Assembly (NCBI GenBank): GCA_002104905.1
Contig: MCFE01000376.1
Span: 20,517 to 84,516, forward strand
Source of the DNA: Basidiobolus meristosporus CBS 931.73
Lineage: Eukaryota > Basidiobolomycota > Basidiobolomycetes > Basidiobolales > Basidiobolaceae
Length of the DNA stretch: 64,000 bases
Direction: 5' to 3'
Shown here one piece after another: positions 21,905 through 37,202 of this stretch; position 1 is the first letter of the stretch; the number at the start of each line of letters is the position of its first letter. A model generated the notes under the pieces. The model searched no databases, was not told the DNA's origin, and was given only the letters and a program-made list of their open reading frames with translations. A program made the position numbers and the translations under genes.

Positions 21905-22823
21905 CTACAAAGTAAATCCATCTGATTCACTGTTAATCAACCCTTCCAAAATCATCCTGATTTCATCGATATTACCAAAAGTGCTTGGCTTGATGGGACA
22001 GGCAACCTTCACGGTGTTGCTGATGGTTGGTTTGAAGCCGGTCCAACTGATCAACGTTATATCAAGCTTGGCCTTATACTCCAGTGGGATCTTTTCCTCT
22101 GAGGCTGATTTGGTGAAGCCACAATCCTGCAACAGTCCCACTAGGGCCTCGCGAGATTCAGAACTGGCTGCGCCAAACGATAAATGGAAGGGAAGGGTGA
22201 AATTGGTGGGTCCCCGAGCTCTGAACGAAACTGAATGGGCCAATGCACCCTGGCCCACTTGAATAGCTACGCCATTCGGAGTCTTATAGTCACCCTAAAT
22301 TCAACAATCGGTTAGGTATTTGCTGACGGGAGTTTTGCAATAAGCCTATACTTACAACTACAGTGATGTTCTTCATTTTAATGCTAATGTAGTTGGGATT
22401 GGTCACTTGAAAATGCAAATCGGTATCTATATCGATCTTGAGATCATTAAGGCTTGTAGGATTCTCAAGCCACTCGGTCAATTGCTTCTCGGTTTTCGCT
22501 ATCGTTGGGAAAGTAGGATCTAGGAATTCAACCTTTGGCATGCCACGAGGCCAGCAAAAGAATGCAGCTATTCCAATAGCAATTAATATCAGGACAGTGA
22601 TCATGCCGCAGACTATTTTGGATGTCCGGCTACGACAACAGCAACAGCAGCACCGTTTTCTTGTCTTTCCAGAAGGCGGGGTTAATGTGTAGGGTTGCTG
22701 TGGGGCGTAGTAGTCGTCATTGTGGTTACTGGACGGGTCAATATGGTAGCTTTGATATTGTTGTTCGTAGTCTCCCTCTGATAGAGTTTGAAACCCTTTT
22801 CTATTAGGCTCGAAATGGCTCAT
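21905..22823 (-). CDS. LEA-2 domain membrane protein with hexacysteine stretch
   Basis: Two exons (22356-22823 and 21905-22294; intron 61 nt) encode 285 residues. The N-terminal 60 residues are polar. Then comes KTRKRCCCCCCRSR, six consecutive cysteines just before a TM helix (MITVLILIAIGIAAFFCW). Juxtamembrane cysteines like these are typical palmitoylation sites. The external part resembles the LEA-2/WHy domain (DLHFQVTNPNYISIKMKNIT, then paired beta strands ending near LDITLISWTGFKPTISNTV). Similar TM-LEA2 proteins occur in plants (NDR1/HIN1-like) and fungi; several have been linked to membrane lipid or contact-site roles, but the role here is unknown. The splice joins NITVV to GDYKTPNG in phase 0. 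Confidence 0.8.
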
Positions 22824-23702
22824 TCTGGTGAAATGAAGGTAATATACAGGTTGTATGGAGGATGTGGTCGAGGGCTATCGGGTTATCTAGCTATTTAAAA
22901 CGACTACGGACGGCTTTGTCAAAAAATTACAAAAGTATGAACACTGAGCCTGTTGTTGCGGAGCTGAGTGCCTTTTAACCTAGCAGTATTCAAATTGATC
23001 TCCGACAACCCCTCGAGATCATTGGCCTTCCTAACTTGGTTAGAGTATTTATGGTAAACTAATGGTTGTTGATTTATATAGTCATCTATTCTTTCTATAG
23101 AACTGGCCCGACTCTTCCATTGAACAAATACATCTTATCGTAATCTCGGAATGGTCACCATGTTCTGAGCATTCAGTATTCAGCATACCAAATGTCTTCA
23201 TGTTATTTATGACCGCGAATGAACGCCAACTTCTATTCAACAAGACACTCCTATTCCTATATAAGGGATACATAGTCGCTTTTGATTGGTTTCGATCGTC
23301 TCCATAAGTACCGCACCGACTCCTACTACCTCTGACCTTTCTGGTGCGTTTCGTTTAAGCCTCATTGACTTTCCAACTAGAAGGTCTATTGTTAGCACAC
23401 TCCTTAATGATTAGATGAGGGATAAGCCTCAACCATCAATCCTAGCATATTTAGTGTAAACATTCAATCGCTGGTACTTTCTGACTTGAGACAGATCTTG
23501 GCAAAAATAGCTGTTACAACTCTTATCGATCCATCATGTCGTAAAAAGTCTCGCAACAGGGATTTTGCCAAAAGGCACTTACCCTGATCGTGAAAAATAG
23601 ATCGTGCGTGCCGAAAAGGTTTCTTTATATCATTGGGTTCCTTTTATGTGGGAGGAAAACATCCGCACAATCAATGGTCCGAGATTACCATATGCATTCT
23701 TT
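22824..23702. other. Intergenic region
   Basis: About 0.9 kb, mostly the LEA-2 promoter and the 3' flank of the rhodanese gene. A plus-strand TATATAAG at about 23258 is not followed by any recognisable gene. Nothing else seen. Confidence 0.45.
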
Positions 23703-24356
23703 CTACTGTTTATTCTGAGTTTTTTCAAAGTACTCGCGCCAGCTTCCTGGATAATTACGGACACTGGTGGGGCACCCGATGGAAATGTTAGTAGATATCC
23801 CACAACTTGACCGTACCAAGTCCAACACGGAATCCACTACTTACTTGACATAGCCGGATTGCTCCATTATTTGCTTTGCCATGGCACTTCTCATGCCAGC
23901 GTGGCAATAAACAACCAAGTTGTTGTCTTTGGAAAACTTTGGAAACCCGTAGGCAGCCACGAAGTCACTATCGTCCAGCTGTAAAGCCTTTGGGATCTCC
24001 TTCAAAGGTAGGTTGATGGAGGTGGGGATTTTTCCGGACTGCACCTCGCTCCTTTCCCTGACATCGACCAGAACAACGCCCTACGGTGAGAAGCGGTAGT
24101 TGAGAAACCGTTCTTGAGAGAGCCTATTCGAAACTGAGGAAAACACTACCTTGGCCTTCTTATCTTTTACCAAGCTTGTAAGCTCCTCATATGTCACGTC
24201 CCCAGAATCAGCCCAAGTAGAGTAATTTGAGACAAACGCTGCAGAAGGAAGTGGTTTGACACGAGAGACGGAGGACAAAGTGAAGCTGGCTGAGACCCTA
24301 GGGAGAGCGGTGCCAGACAACCTAACTTTGTTGAGTATCTTATTTCCGACTTGCAT
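23703..24356 (-). CDS. Single-domain rhodanese (thiosulfate sulfurtransferase), probably mitochondrial
   Basis: Rhodaneses move sulfur through a persulfide on an active-site cysteine. Three exons are supported by clean splices. The first carries a basic, Ser-rich presequence (MQVGNKILNKVRLSG) and DVTYEELTSLV. The second starts GVVLVDVRERSEVQSGKIP and holds the active-site loop VVYCHAGMRS with its Cys. The third encodes NVRNYPGSWREYF, the usual end of this domain. The total is about 150 residues, as expected for single-domain enzymes such as yeast Rdl1/Rdl2 and human TSTD. Mitochondrial location is inferred from the presequence. A run of nine G lies 40 bp upstream of the start. Confidence 0.9.
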
Positions 24357-25620
24357 AACGTATTCAGTAGTTAGAGAGGTGTCTCAATGCTGCTGGGGGG
24401 GGGACTAAAATAATTGTGGTATGGCGACTAGTCAAACTTTTCCATGCATATATTTGAATGGCCATTAGTTTATTGAACATTTGTGACGAAGTATATCGAC
24501 GATTCAGACTAAGTCATTCTTGATCCATGAAGTCACTTTGAAGAAGCTTCAAGTAGTCAATGCGATCCATCATCTCCACCTTTGAAACCGATTACTTGAC
24601 CACGTAACTTCAATCGGCTATCTAATCATTGTCTCCCAATCAATCAACCTGATATCGATCAGGATTACGATAGCTGTACATTCCAGGACCTCCCATCTCC
24701 TCAGTCAACCTCTAGGCGAAGCCAATCCAGAACACTATGATCTGGAAAAATTAAGTTTGGCTAGTCTGCATGCGAGACGTAAGGTAACCGGATGCGATCA
24801 AAAATTATTGTCACGAAGGTTCATGAGGATTATTGCTATTTCAGTAGAATTCGTCTTACACCCGTTCTTCAGGGATTGATCGCTTTTATTCTTGACAACG
24901 ATTAATCGAATGTGATGCGGAGTACGGCCGCTGTATAGAGCTGTAGCACACCTACGTCATGATTATGGCTGGGCAGAGGTTACCACTACGTCAGTTTCCA
25001 ACGGGTTGGCAAATCAGTGATGAGAATGAACATTACTTGTTCTACGTAACACTCTAGGATAAGTAGGCTTAGGTCACCCAAAGCGTGTATACATGCATAT
25101 CTTGGACCGGTTTTAGAGTAAAACAATTGTGAATGATTCGACTATGATGTCATTTGACTAAGATACAATGTTACAGTGTGGATGATAGTCACACCACTGC
25201 CCTTCAAGCTCCAAGGCATCCTCGTTCGTATCTTGGCTCGTCATACATGTTACTTCATATGGACGTTGTTAATATAAATGGATTTGTGATGGGTAAGGTC
25301 GCGGTTGTTATTTCAGCATTATTTTGTGGCGGTGAGGAGGAGGAGGAGGAGGAAGAGGAGAAGGAGAAGGGAGGAAGATGTCGATGATGGCTATGGCGGG
25401 CGTGAAAGATAAATACTTGGAATTGGGAAAATTACAACCATAATAGTAATCAGACTGTATGCAGAATGAATGGGGCATTTAAAATGCAAAAGAAGATTGG
25501 AATAAAGCATCATAAACAAGACAACCAATGCATTATATAGAATAGAGGAGGTGATAATTCAACATAATAAAGCATAAACGAAATAAGGCACAGGTGTTCC
25601 ACGGAGGTACCCTCTTGCCA
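24357..25620. other. Intergenic region with purine-rich GAG repeat
   Basis: About 1.26 kb between the rhodanese start and the phosphatase stop. A (GAG/GGA)n purine tract lies at about 25334-25376. I see no gene; one 77-codon plus frame runs through the tract and is probably spurious. Confidence 0.55.
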
Positions 25621-27900
25621 CTAAAAGTACGAATCGCGTCTACTATCATCAAGTGACAATGCTGAAGTGGTTCCAAGCGGAGTGAAGTAGGGTGTGGGTG
25701 TAGGGGACATTGCGGGCAGCTTGAGCTCGAATTTGGGATTTGAGCCAGTGGTGCTTGTCTTCAGGATCGGTCCAGGCGTTTTGACGCTGGTACTAGCCTG
25801 CACGAACAGGCCAAAGTTGCCCTTAGGATGGTCGAAATCGATCTCCGTTACCGCTTCGCAGCATTCCGGAACTCCCAATAATCTCCACAGCACAGCCTCG
25901 TAGCAGAAAACGAATTGTCGGAGCGTTTGCACCATTGAAAGCCGTTGATCACGAAGTTGGTCGACTACTTGAACAACAAAGTCTTCGCTTAAGGCGAACA
26001 GTTCTCGATTCATCTCATACGTTGCAACAATGGTATCAATGGTGCAGAAAGCGCCTGTTCGACCGCATCCTGCGCTGCAATGAACCAACATTGGCCCATG
26101 ATTGTGCTGGGTCTGCAACTTGTCCGCCAGATCCCGAAGGCGCAAGACACTAGCGGGGCTATCAGGGATTCCAAAGTCTGGCCAGCCAACAAAGTGTAAT
26201 TGAAATATCTCGCGGGTTTCTCCGGTGCCACCGTGGGTGAGCAAAAATCGACGGGCCATGATGGTGGGCTCAGCGTCTACAGGCATGGTTTCTCCAGAGA
26301 GCTTAATATGGAATGTATCATCCACTGTTATGGACTGGTCGGGAAAGCTCGGCCAATAGCGATGGCACTTGATCTGTTGCGCGATTAGCTCATATTAGCA
26401 AGTGCCTTGAAGCGTTCCAAGTCGTGGTACTTACCCTTCCAGCTTCCTCCTCTTTGGTCAACATGACAATTACTCTAGTGTTTTGCTCCCAAACCATCCT
26501 CCAAAACTCCCCGAACGTGGATGGAAGAGGTGCCTGGGTGGCTATATAACGGTATTTCGATTGCTTCGCCCCAACAAAGCTAGCATTGATGTAATCCGAT
26601 TCATTCATTCTAACGTTATGTAACTTCACCCGTGAATGCTCATAAGGCCAGATGTTATTGTATCTATTTTTCGACCCTTTCTCGATCCCAGCAGCAATGC
26701 AATAAGGGTTTGGCTGGCTTGGGTGACGGACCTGAGTCACCATGAGGGATTGCAGCCTCTTTTGCTCAATCCTGTCCATTTTCTAGTGGTAGCGAATGTG
26801 AATACTCATCCAACGAAAACCACTCAACCGCCGGGCCCTTACCTGAAACTGCTTGGATATTGTGTGCTTGCCATCCGGTGAATATGCGATATCGATGAGA
26901 AAGTGCGGCAATCTGGAAATTGGCTTTTTGGCAACGGTTGGTGTGCGGATGGCCACGATTTCGCCAAGCTCACAAGTGATCTCATGATGTGGGCGAATGC
27001 TATTGAAGAACGGGCTAGCCATACTTTCTATCATAGGCGTGGGACATGTAAGTGGCGCAGATAGAAAGTTCGAAGGCGAGGGCAGTGCTTTGATCCTGGG
27101 TGCAGGTGATTTGGAGCCTTCTGAGCTCTCGCATAGAGAGGGGTGATTTGTTTGAAAGGCATCAAACCCGTCTAAGTTGGGGTAGGTGAAGGATTAGGCT
27201 CGAAGATGCTTTGAATTTAGTAGTAGGAATGGGAAAACTCACCTTTCATCCAACCAATGTTGACCGAACTATTGGCATTTTGGAACTTTTTTATCAGGTA
27301 GTAGATGGGTGAGGTATCCAACACCACATCCGATTCCGTGCCATAGATCACGATGTACGAGAAGGTAGACCAACGGCGCCATACTTCGCGGTCCTTTTCG
27401 GCTAAGGAGCTGCTGATCTTCTCAAGGTTGAACGAGTCTCGCTTCAGCAGGGTGTTTGGTATACATACGTTAACAGATCCTCTGATACGCCCGCGGCTGT
27501 ACTGCGCGAAGGAACGAACGTCTAGCAGCAACATCGAATCTTTATTCGGTCCATCTTTCAAATTGGAAGATATTACGTCGACAATAAAGTCAATGGAAAA
27601 AGACTTTAAGGAGGGGCTATTTACAGAAGATTGTCCAGAGTTGGTAGGCTTTCGAGTAGTTGGTGGCGGCTTCAGGTTGCTCTCCTGAAAAGGCAGCTTG
27701 AACGAAAAACTGCCTGGCGAATAGGCAGCACCGTTGTTGTTGAAGGGGCCCATAGCGGAGCCATTGGGTGAGTTGGGTTGTGAGCCGTTGGGACCGCTAG
27801 TATTGTTTCTTTGCGCGGAAGCTTGCGTGTTGGGTTCAATGGGTAGTGAAAAGTACCCGTTTGGCTCCGGAAGAGATTTGAGTGAAAATTTCGAACTCAT
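25621..27900 (-). CDS. Protein tyrosine phosphatase with rhodanese-like N-domain (Pyp1/Ptp2 type)
   Basis: Members of this fungal family dephosphorylate MAP kinases of the stress pathway (Sty1/Hog1). The N-terminal exon is low complexity (Asn/Ser/Pro), then a rhodanese/CH2-like fold (MLLLDVRSFAQYSRGRIRGS). Its catalytic position reads IVIYGTESD, without the active-site cysteine, as in other docking-type CH2 domains. The PTP domain follows over two to three exons: KNRYNNIWPYEHSRVKL, NESDYINASFVG, then the WPD loop FVGWPDFGIPDSPAS and the P-loop VHCSAGCGRTGAFC (near 26.06-26.09 kb), with the Q-loop DQRLSMVQTLRQF. The tail is Ser/Pro-rich. Roughly 680 residues. Start 27900 begins MSSKFSLKSLPEPNG. 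MAPK specificity is inferred from domain architecture. Confidence 0.9.
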
Positions 27901-30441
<2,541 letters not shown>

Positions 30442-30634
30442 CCAACGGCCTTTTGGCCGTTTCCTTCTTTTCAATACCAACATCATGCTTTATTGTCAGC
30501 AAGGACAGAAAGCACAATCTTCGATGTAATAAATCGGCGGTTTCTTGTATAATAAAAAACTGTATAAAGTCGTTCACTTGGGTGGAGTTCGTACCTTCAA
30601 TGACTATAGTTTATTGGAATTTATTTGAGAATGG

Positions 30635-32273
30635 TCACACCCTTGTCTTCGAAAACTCCTCTGTAATAGACGATACTTGGTTTGAAGATGCAGGAATTTC
30701 GGTAGCAGTTGTGGTTTGCTCCGTCGCGAGTTCTTCTAAGATATCCTTTGGTTCAGTATCATCATTCGATGAACCGGTCGGAGGTGAAGCAACAATTTCT
30801 GATTTTACTGGCGCTGAGGATACTATGGGCTCCACAGTAGTGTTCAGCGATTTCTCTTCAGTTCCTTCAGGCAGAGTAGGAATGGCTGGTGCGAGAATGG
30901 CTGAAGCTTCAGGTGCACTGAAGGCTGAGATGGTTTTGTCAGATGCACTAGGTGCGACAACGGCCGAAGTTTCAGGAGGGTTGATTGGCAACGAGGGTTC
31001 TGTAGCAGTAAGCGAGACGGGAGTATCAATGATATCTGTGTTCGAGGAAGTAAGTGTTGCGACAGCTTCTGAGGAAGAGGTTGGCTTCTTGGTGGCAGGC
31101 GTGTTCAGTTCATCTTTTAGCTCGTTTGGTTCACTACCTTCGATCGATACAGTCTCGAAGCCCGTACTATCTATTTTGTTACGTGGTGGAGGGGGAGGAG
31201 GAGTGGAATCTTAAAAGCCGCATCAGCATAGGGTGTTCTATTGACCAAAAACAACGACATGGTAGCGCTTACTTTGGAAAGGCGAGTCAATGATAGATGC
31301 AGATCTCATGTCATCAGGATCCTCCAAGAAGTCAGTGTGATTGTATTGTGCTAATGAATAGGAAAGGGTATCAGCCCACAGATATCTATGACGTAGTAGT
31401 CATGTCGTAACCATTGTCCAACATACATGATTCATTACGGTTCCACCTAGGAGTTTGATTTTGATTGCCGGTTGGGTTTTGACTGGTGTTTTGCCTAGAG
31501 ATGAGATGCTTAGTTTCTGTCAATTCCTACAAATGCTACACTACTTACTCATACTGCGCGTGCGAGGGCATTTGTTGACCATACAAGTCCTCGTATTCCG
31601 GCATCAAATAACGATTGTACAAGTCCTTGATCTTTTTCACCGTGTCTATTGTTCGCAGTGATAATGTAAGTTTATGATAACTACCTCATTACCATTAACC
31701 AGAACTTACTATCGGTGAAAACATTGATTTTTTCTTTGATTTCTTGGAGAGTTGGATCCACTAAATAAGAAAAGAAATGGAAAGGTTAAAAGCTGTCTTG
31801 TATGGCCTTATATATCTATAGAGAGAGGATTACTGTCGCTTGAGCTAGATCTGCGGGCAGGTAGCGGTGGGCGATTGGCTTGTTGAGCTTGTGATGCTTG
31901 TCTTTCTTCTTCGGCCATTAATGCTCTGGCTAGCTCCTCGTCTGCCTTCATCTGTTGCTCGGAAGTTGATGTAACAGAAGTTGGCTATAAGAATGATAAG
32001 TTAGCTGTATTCATTACCGGAAAGAATTAGGTGTATAAGCAGCTTACATCCGGAGCTGTAGGTGTTTCAGATGGTGGCAATGAATCTTGAGTGAATGGGG
32101 GTACTTCATCGGGTATATAGCTGGGGTCAGTAATGGAAAGCATGGCGTTAATGCTGGCTTCCAAATCCCCGGCATGAGATTCGTACACAGCCCGGCAGAC
32201 CTCCTCATCTGCCTCTGGGAAAAGCTCGCAGAGTTGTTTGAGCTGCTCTGGATTTGGTGTATTCGTGGTCATT
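30635..32273 (-). CDS. CUE5: CUE-domain ubiquitin-binding adaptor (Cue5-like)
   Basis: Yeast Cue5 links ubiquitinated aggregates to Atg8 for selective autophagy. The CUE domain is N-terminal (EQLKQLCELFPEADEEVCRA, then HAGDLEASINAMLSITDPSY). It is followed by DEELARALMAEEERQ and LPARRSSSSD, as in Cue5, then a predicted helix (TLQEIKEKINVF..KKIKDLYNRYLMPEYEDL). The C-terminal exon starts with IPPPPPPRNK and is Ser/Thr/Pro-rich and disordered, ending EEFSKTRV. Five to six short introns. Start ATG 32273 reads MTTNTPNPEQ; an in-frame extension upstream exists. I did not identify a certain Atg8-interacting motif, so the autophagy role is inference by homology. Confidence 0.84.
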
Positions 32274-33281
32274 TTAGGATGCTTACTGAAGTTTGTGCCA
32301 AGTGTCAATAGGCTTTTATATGGGAGATTTAGATTTGTTCTTGGCAATATCCAAGATTATGTAAATTCTTGGTAACCTATCTACATCTATCAATGCAATC
32401 AATGTAGGAATGGTCACATACACGTAGCCAAGTACATGTACGATTCGCGATCAATCAATGCGCACCTCCACCAATCAGGGAATTCTGCTTAAAGGATGGT
32501 TATTCTAAACAACATTCAGCGGTAGACGCCAAGAATAACCAGGTTCAGAGATGGCTAGCGATGGTTGGAATTACAGTACTGAGCGTCATAGTCCTATTCC
32601 AGGAATCGTTTCGGGATTAAATATCCCTTCTTCGATAACTTGATTTCAGCAGCAGCTCAATTGAATCCCCCATTCCTCGGATTCCCTTTGAAATCATCCG
32701 GAACGTGAGAAGACTGCTGGAAGGTGACTAGCATCCTCTAGGGATGTAGAGAGAGTTGAATACAAATGCCCAAGGAACGGATGAAAATTTTCCACGCCAA
32801 ATTTCTGTCACTGGGTTGGAATTGCGCCCAAACTCCACCCAAGAAAGCCTTGTTTCCTAAGTGCAAAATATTCGGTTCAGCTGATGAATCGCGTGAGTGC
32901 TATTGGTATTAGACGAGTTCTTTTTAACCGACAGGTTGATCACAAGGTTCTTGAGGAATTGAACCGAAGGGCCAATCGCCAGATGGCAGTAAATAATTGT
33001 TTAGTGTTGCCTCTTTGGATCAGAAGGTTTATCCTTGTATAACCGATTACAATGTGTCAAGCAAATCCTGTGTTCCCCCACATTATCTGTGTTTTAGCTC
33101 ATTGGGGAGATCCAGGATTTGCCAGTGATTTGACAGCGGCTTGACGTTCATATGTCAGTCTATATGGGAGTTTCGGAAAAATTATTCATCATGGAATGCC
33201 AGTCAAGGCGTACTATAAAAGGGCGCTTGGGTTTGCTTGCGGATCTCCATATTCCAACTTGCATTTATTCTTTTACCTTTG
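32274..33281. other. Divergent intergenic region
   Basis: About 1 kb between Cue5 and the F-box gene. No repeat or RNA gene noticed. It contains the TATA element described separately. Confidence 0.5.
33214..33220 (+). promoter_or_regulatory. TATA box of the F-box gene
   Basis: TATAAAA followed by GGGCGC, 62 bp upstream of the F-box ATG; a good consensus and spacing. Confidence 0.55.
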
Positions 33282-34921
33282 ATGAACTCTTCAGCCCGAT
33301 TACCCTGCGAAATACTAGAAATCATATTTACTTTACTAGCGAATGACCCGAATGAGATTGTGTCTTTGTATCAATGTACCTTGGTGTGCAAGGAGTGGAG
33401 CAACATAGCTAATAGTGTACTGTGGAGGAAGCCTGTGGCCGCCACCAAAGAATCCAAGGAGTTATGTTTCAACATAATCAAACAAAACCCTTTGCGTAAG
33501 TATCTTTGCTGCTCTTTTCATACTCTAGAGTATTGGCTCATAGGTTATTTGTTTATCCAGTCGCATCTTACATTAAGGAGTGGACTTACGAAACAAAATC
33601 CCTCACTGCTGAATTGCTGCCGCTTCTACCTAACCTTCGCAATATTGGGTATATGATAGCGCGTACCTTGAGACCAGAGAAATTCTCAAGGCCCTGGCAC
33701 TTGCGCCGTATCGACCATTTGGATTATTGCGCCACTGATGGCCCAGCTTTATTTCAGAATCTGGTGGAGCTCTGTCCAAATTTGGAGAGGTTAACCATTC
33801 GAATCAACTCATTGAACGGAGTGACTGACTTTACTGATTGGTGCAACATCCGGAAGGTGAATTCCCTCAAACACCTCAAAATCATCAATTCAGAGTATGG
33901 GGTTGAACAAAGCCAGCCTTTGTTCATCCAGAGCTTCACATCGAGGTTTCCTAACCTCCAAAGTTTAGACATCGAGAGCTTTACATTCAACGGTCACGAG
34001 CTTGATGGGCTCTCCACAAATTGCCGTAAGTTAGACTCGCTAAGTCTCGCAACCAACACTTTGGATCAGCACCAGATTGACTGCCTTGCAAACGAATTGC
34101 AAGTAGGCGTGGGTGAGCGTGTGAACAAGCTGCAATTGAGTGTTTCACGATTCTCCAAGGATGATCTTAGCCTGCTGAAAATCTTCACCTCTCTGAAATC
34201 ACTATCAGAGCTATCTCTGCACCGCTTTGAGCTGGATGATGAAGCTTTGGAGGCCCTAATCGAATGCACACAAGGAACCCTAGCAAAATTGAGACTTGGG
34301 TTTATCAGCCCAGCCTCAAACCGGTTCTTCTTCTACCTTAGAAGTGCCCAACTTTGGGACAAATTCTTTGCAAGAGCCGCCAACTCATTGACCGACATTG
34401 CCTTCAATGATAGCTTTGGTAATTTCCGGGATATGATCTCTTGTGGTGTAGCCAAGCACTGTTCCCGGCTGCAAAGGCTTACTATTAAGCACCACGACGA
34501 TAATTTCGTTTGCCCCATTATACGTGGGTGTGGAAGAAGTTTGAAATACTTCGAGTATTCTGAATGCTTCGTTACCGAGAATATCCTGTCCACCATCTTT
34601 GATTATACTTTCGATCTAGAGAGTCTAATCATCACCGAACATAAGCACAACACACATAGACCCAAAGCAATGCTATTACGCTTCCATGATTTCATGGTTC
34701 GTTCAGCGAAAACATTGCATCACTTGGTACTAACTGGAGTCGAAGTCGAGGATAGTTCCATAGCGGAGATTGCGAAGTACGCACACAGGCTAAACTTTTT
34801 GAGCCTAGGCAGAGTCAACTCTACCCGAGACGAAGGCACCATCATCCAACAACTGCGTGCTCAGCGATCGAATCTGCGCTCAGTTCACATATCCATGGTA
34901 AAATCATGGGAGCACAAATGA
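33282..34921 (+). CDS. F-box and leucine-rich-repeat protein
   Basis: Two exons (33282-33495 and 33561-34921; intron 65 nt) give 524 residues. The F-box is at the very N-terminus: LPCEILEIIFTLLA, then LYQCTLVCKEWSNIANSVLW, the standard Skp1-binding pattern. The remainder is irregular leucine-rich repeats (for example NLVELCPNLERLTIRINSL, RFPNLQSLDIESF, CSRLQRLTIKHHD, LESLIITEH, RLNFLSLGRV), suggesting a substrate-recognition horseshoe of about 12-15 repeats. It would act as a specificity subunit of an SCF E3 ligase. The substrate is unknown. Such F-box/LRR genes form large expanded families in several early-diverging fungi, so this may be one of many. Confidence 0.88.
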
Positions 34922-37202
34922 ATTTACCCAGTAGTGGTAAAATACCCGATCCCTACCATCGTTCCCTGTACATTTCCTTAAACCATCATGAATTGATGAC
35001 TGTTATATAAACTACGCATATTCACCAAGCCAATCGGAACACTCATCATATAAATACTGAAACACATTCTATATCTGATGCAGTCCTATGGTTCAATCTG
35101 AGATTTCAGGAAATCGGCATCCGCCCGACACAAAAAGCCCAATTGGCCCACCGTATGAATGGAATTTTCTCAACTCCAGCAACCATCACTAAGCAAACTT
35201 GATGTCTCATTCACTTCGCCGTGTGAAAGTCGGTTTGTGCGTGAGAAACAATGCACTAAAATTCTCCGGCTGTCATACGGTTTGAATACACTGATCTTCA
35301 TGAGAATCCAACGGATTTATTTAGAAGCAGTCCAGAACTTGGTCATTCATGCATATCTGAGAGGTGTAGTTGCCGCATTTACTGGCTTTCAAATCCATAA
35401 TTCAGGTCACAGAGACGATACCTGTTCGACTAGTTAAAGCTGACTGATATAGAACGACGATTCCAATCAGCATACATCTAGCTTATGTATATATATAAAT
35501 CATAACTCAGCTTTCCACTGGTATTCGGGTTCGTACTTCCTGAGGTTTAGGGATTCGGATGACGTTAAAAAGGTATTGATGAGTTGGTGTATTTAATAGA
35601 GTCGCTTAACGTTCAATGTCATGATGGTGGGTATTTTCTGGCCTGTGTAAGAAATATCGTAATCATGAACAACTTTGGCTAAGTGCACTATATGACCACA
35701 TACGATACATTTCTATATCAAAATGCTGGGTGGATATTAATCGATGTTGATGATAATTTCATATGCTACTCACTAATCCTTCGATATTGTAGAAATACTA
35801 GAAGTTACCAAAAGGCCCCAAACTTTGCACACAACCTTCTGGGACATTTGTCGTTTACAAAATTCACTCAAAAGTATAAACACTTTGTTTCAACATGATA
35901 AATCAACGAACATGAATACTCCAGATCACTTCCTGATTCCCGCTGCCAATTTCAACAGCTCAGAAATATACATTATATATACAAGCGCTTTAGATATATT
36001 CATGAGATATACCGTTATAGATTTCATACTTACATTCCCTAATAGTCTCAGGCCAAGACCAGTTGACTCTCTATGTGTATGGCTATTATGTTGTAGCTTT
36101 TGTATTCACACTGACACAGTCGCTTGGATTCTATTCTATGAACTTCATTATTTTCCTGACCAAATTCTCTGTCAGGATTTACTTGAAATATTTTTCACCA
36201 AATTATCAGGTACACAGAGCATAGCATTTCTTTTGCCCCTTTGCTCCCATGCTCTTAAAGGCATTCTTAGACCTACTTTACACGTTTTTTCAGCAAGATC
36301 TTGTAAAAGTGTACATATCGTATTTGTTGCTGACTTTGCAAAACTCACTGGGAAGTGCATTGACATGATTAATCAGCAAACGTGAAAGCCACACTTTCTT
36401 CTAAATACTCCAAATCACTTCCAGATTCCCACTGCCAATTTCAACAGATCAGAAACCCCTGTGACATCAAGAGATGAACAGTTGTAGATTTTATATTACA
36501 TCTGAATATTCACATCAACTTGATCTATGAGTGTTATTATTCCCTGATCAAATTCTCCGTTGAGATTTAAAATATTTTTCACCAAAACTAACATGGTACA
36601 GGTACCTATTATCATCTTTAGCTATTTCTTACTAATTGTATAGTCATGCACGTTTATTTTCACAAGGCTCTACAAGTGACAATCATGCACTCTTCTACAT
36701 CAGAAGTTTTCTATTTCAATTGGTTTAGCAAGACCCTTGATTCCATGCGATGGACTTCTCGTTTAGTTAATATCCCCGATGACAATCCCTACGAACATCT
36801 GCATCATTTGGAAGCCCCACACCCTACACTAAAGAATAGCACTGCTAGCCAGAGCTTGTCTATATTGAGCCTTAATGTGATATGGTGTTGGATTAGGCGA
36901 AGTGAAGCTTTATTCCAAACAATACTCCGCACCATCATGTGTTGCCATAAATCACAAGCATTTAGATGCTTGACAAGATCCCATCAAAATATTGGAAGAA
37001 ATAGGTTGACGATATCGCTTCATCACCTTACCTCGAGATCTCCCTTCTAGTACTTGCCAGAACATAAGGATAGTAACAAATAGCAGGGCAGAAACGTCCG
37101 ATATTCATGTTTTATTAATAATGTTTGCTAGAAATGTGATGTTACAATATTGAACTAATGCGGAAGGAGAGCCGCGGCTGAAATGACAGCAATTGCTTTT
37201 CC
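34922..37202. repeat. AT-rich intergenic region with decayed LTR-like copies
   Basis: No gene seen in 2.3 kb. Two blocks resemble the LTR family described at 47.7-53.1 kb. The first, about 35.73-35.96 kb, has AGGCCCCAAACTTTGCACAC, then a TCACTTCCTGATTC block and TTCAACA. The second, about 36.14-36.45 kb, has CTGACCAAATTCTCTGTCAG, then ATCACTTCCAGATTCCC and TTCAACA. A partial third piece lies at 36.53-36.60 kb. They are too diverged to define ends. Confidence 0.6.

Noticed and set aside
23250-23600. Possible plus-strand gene behind a TATATAAG element
   Set aside because: No open frame, splice pattern or RNA structure could be supported downstream.
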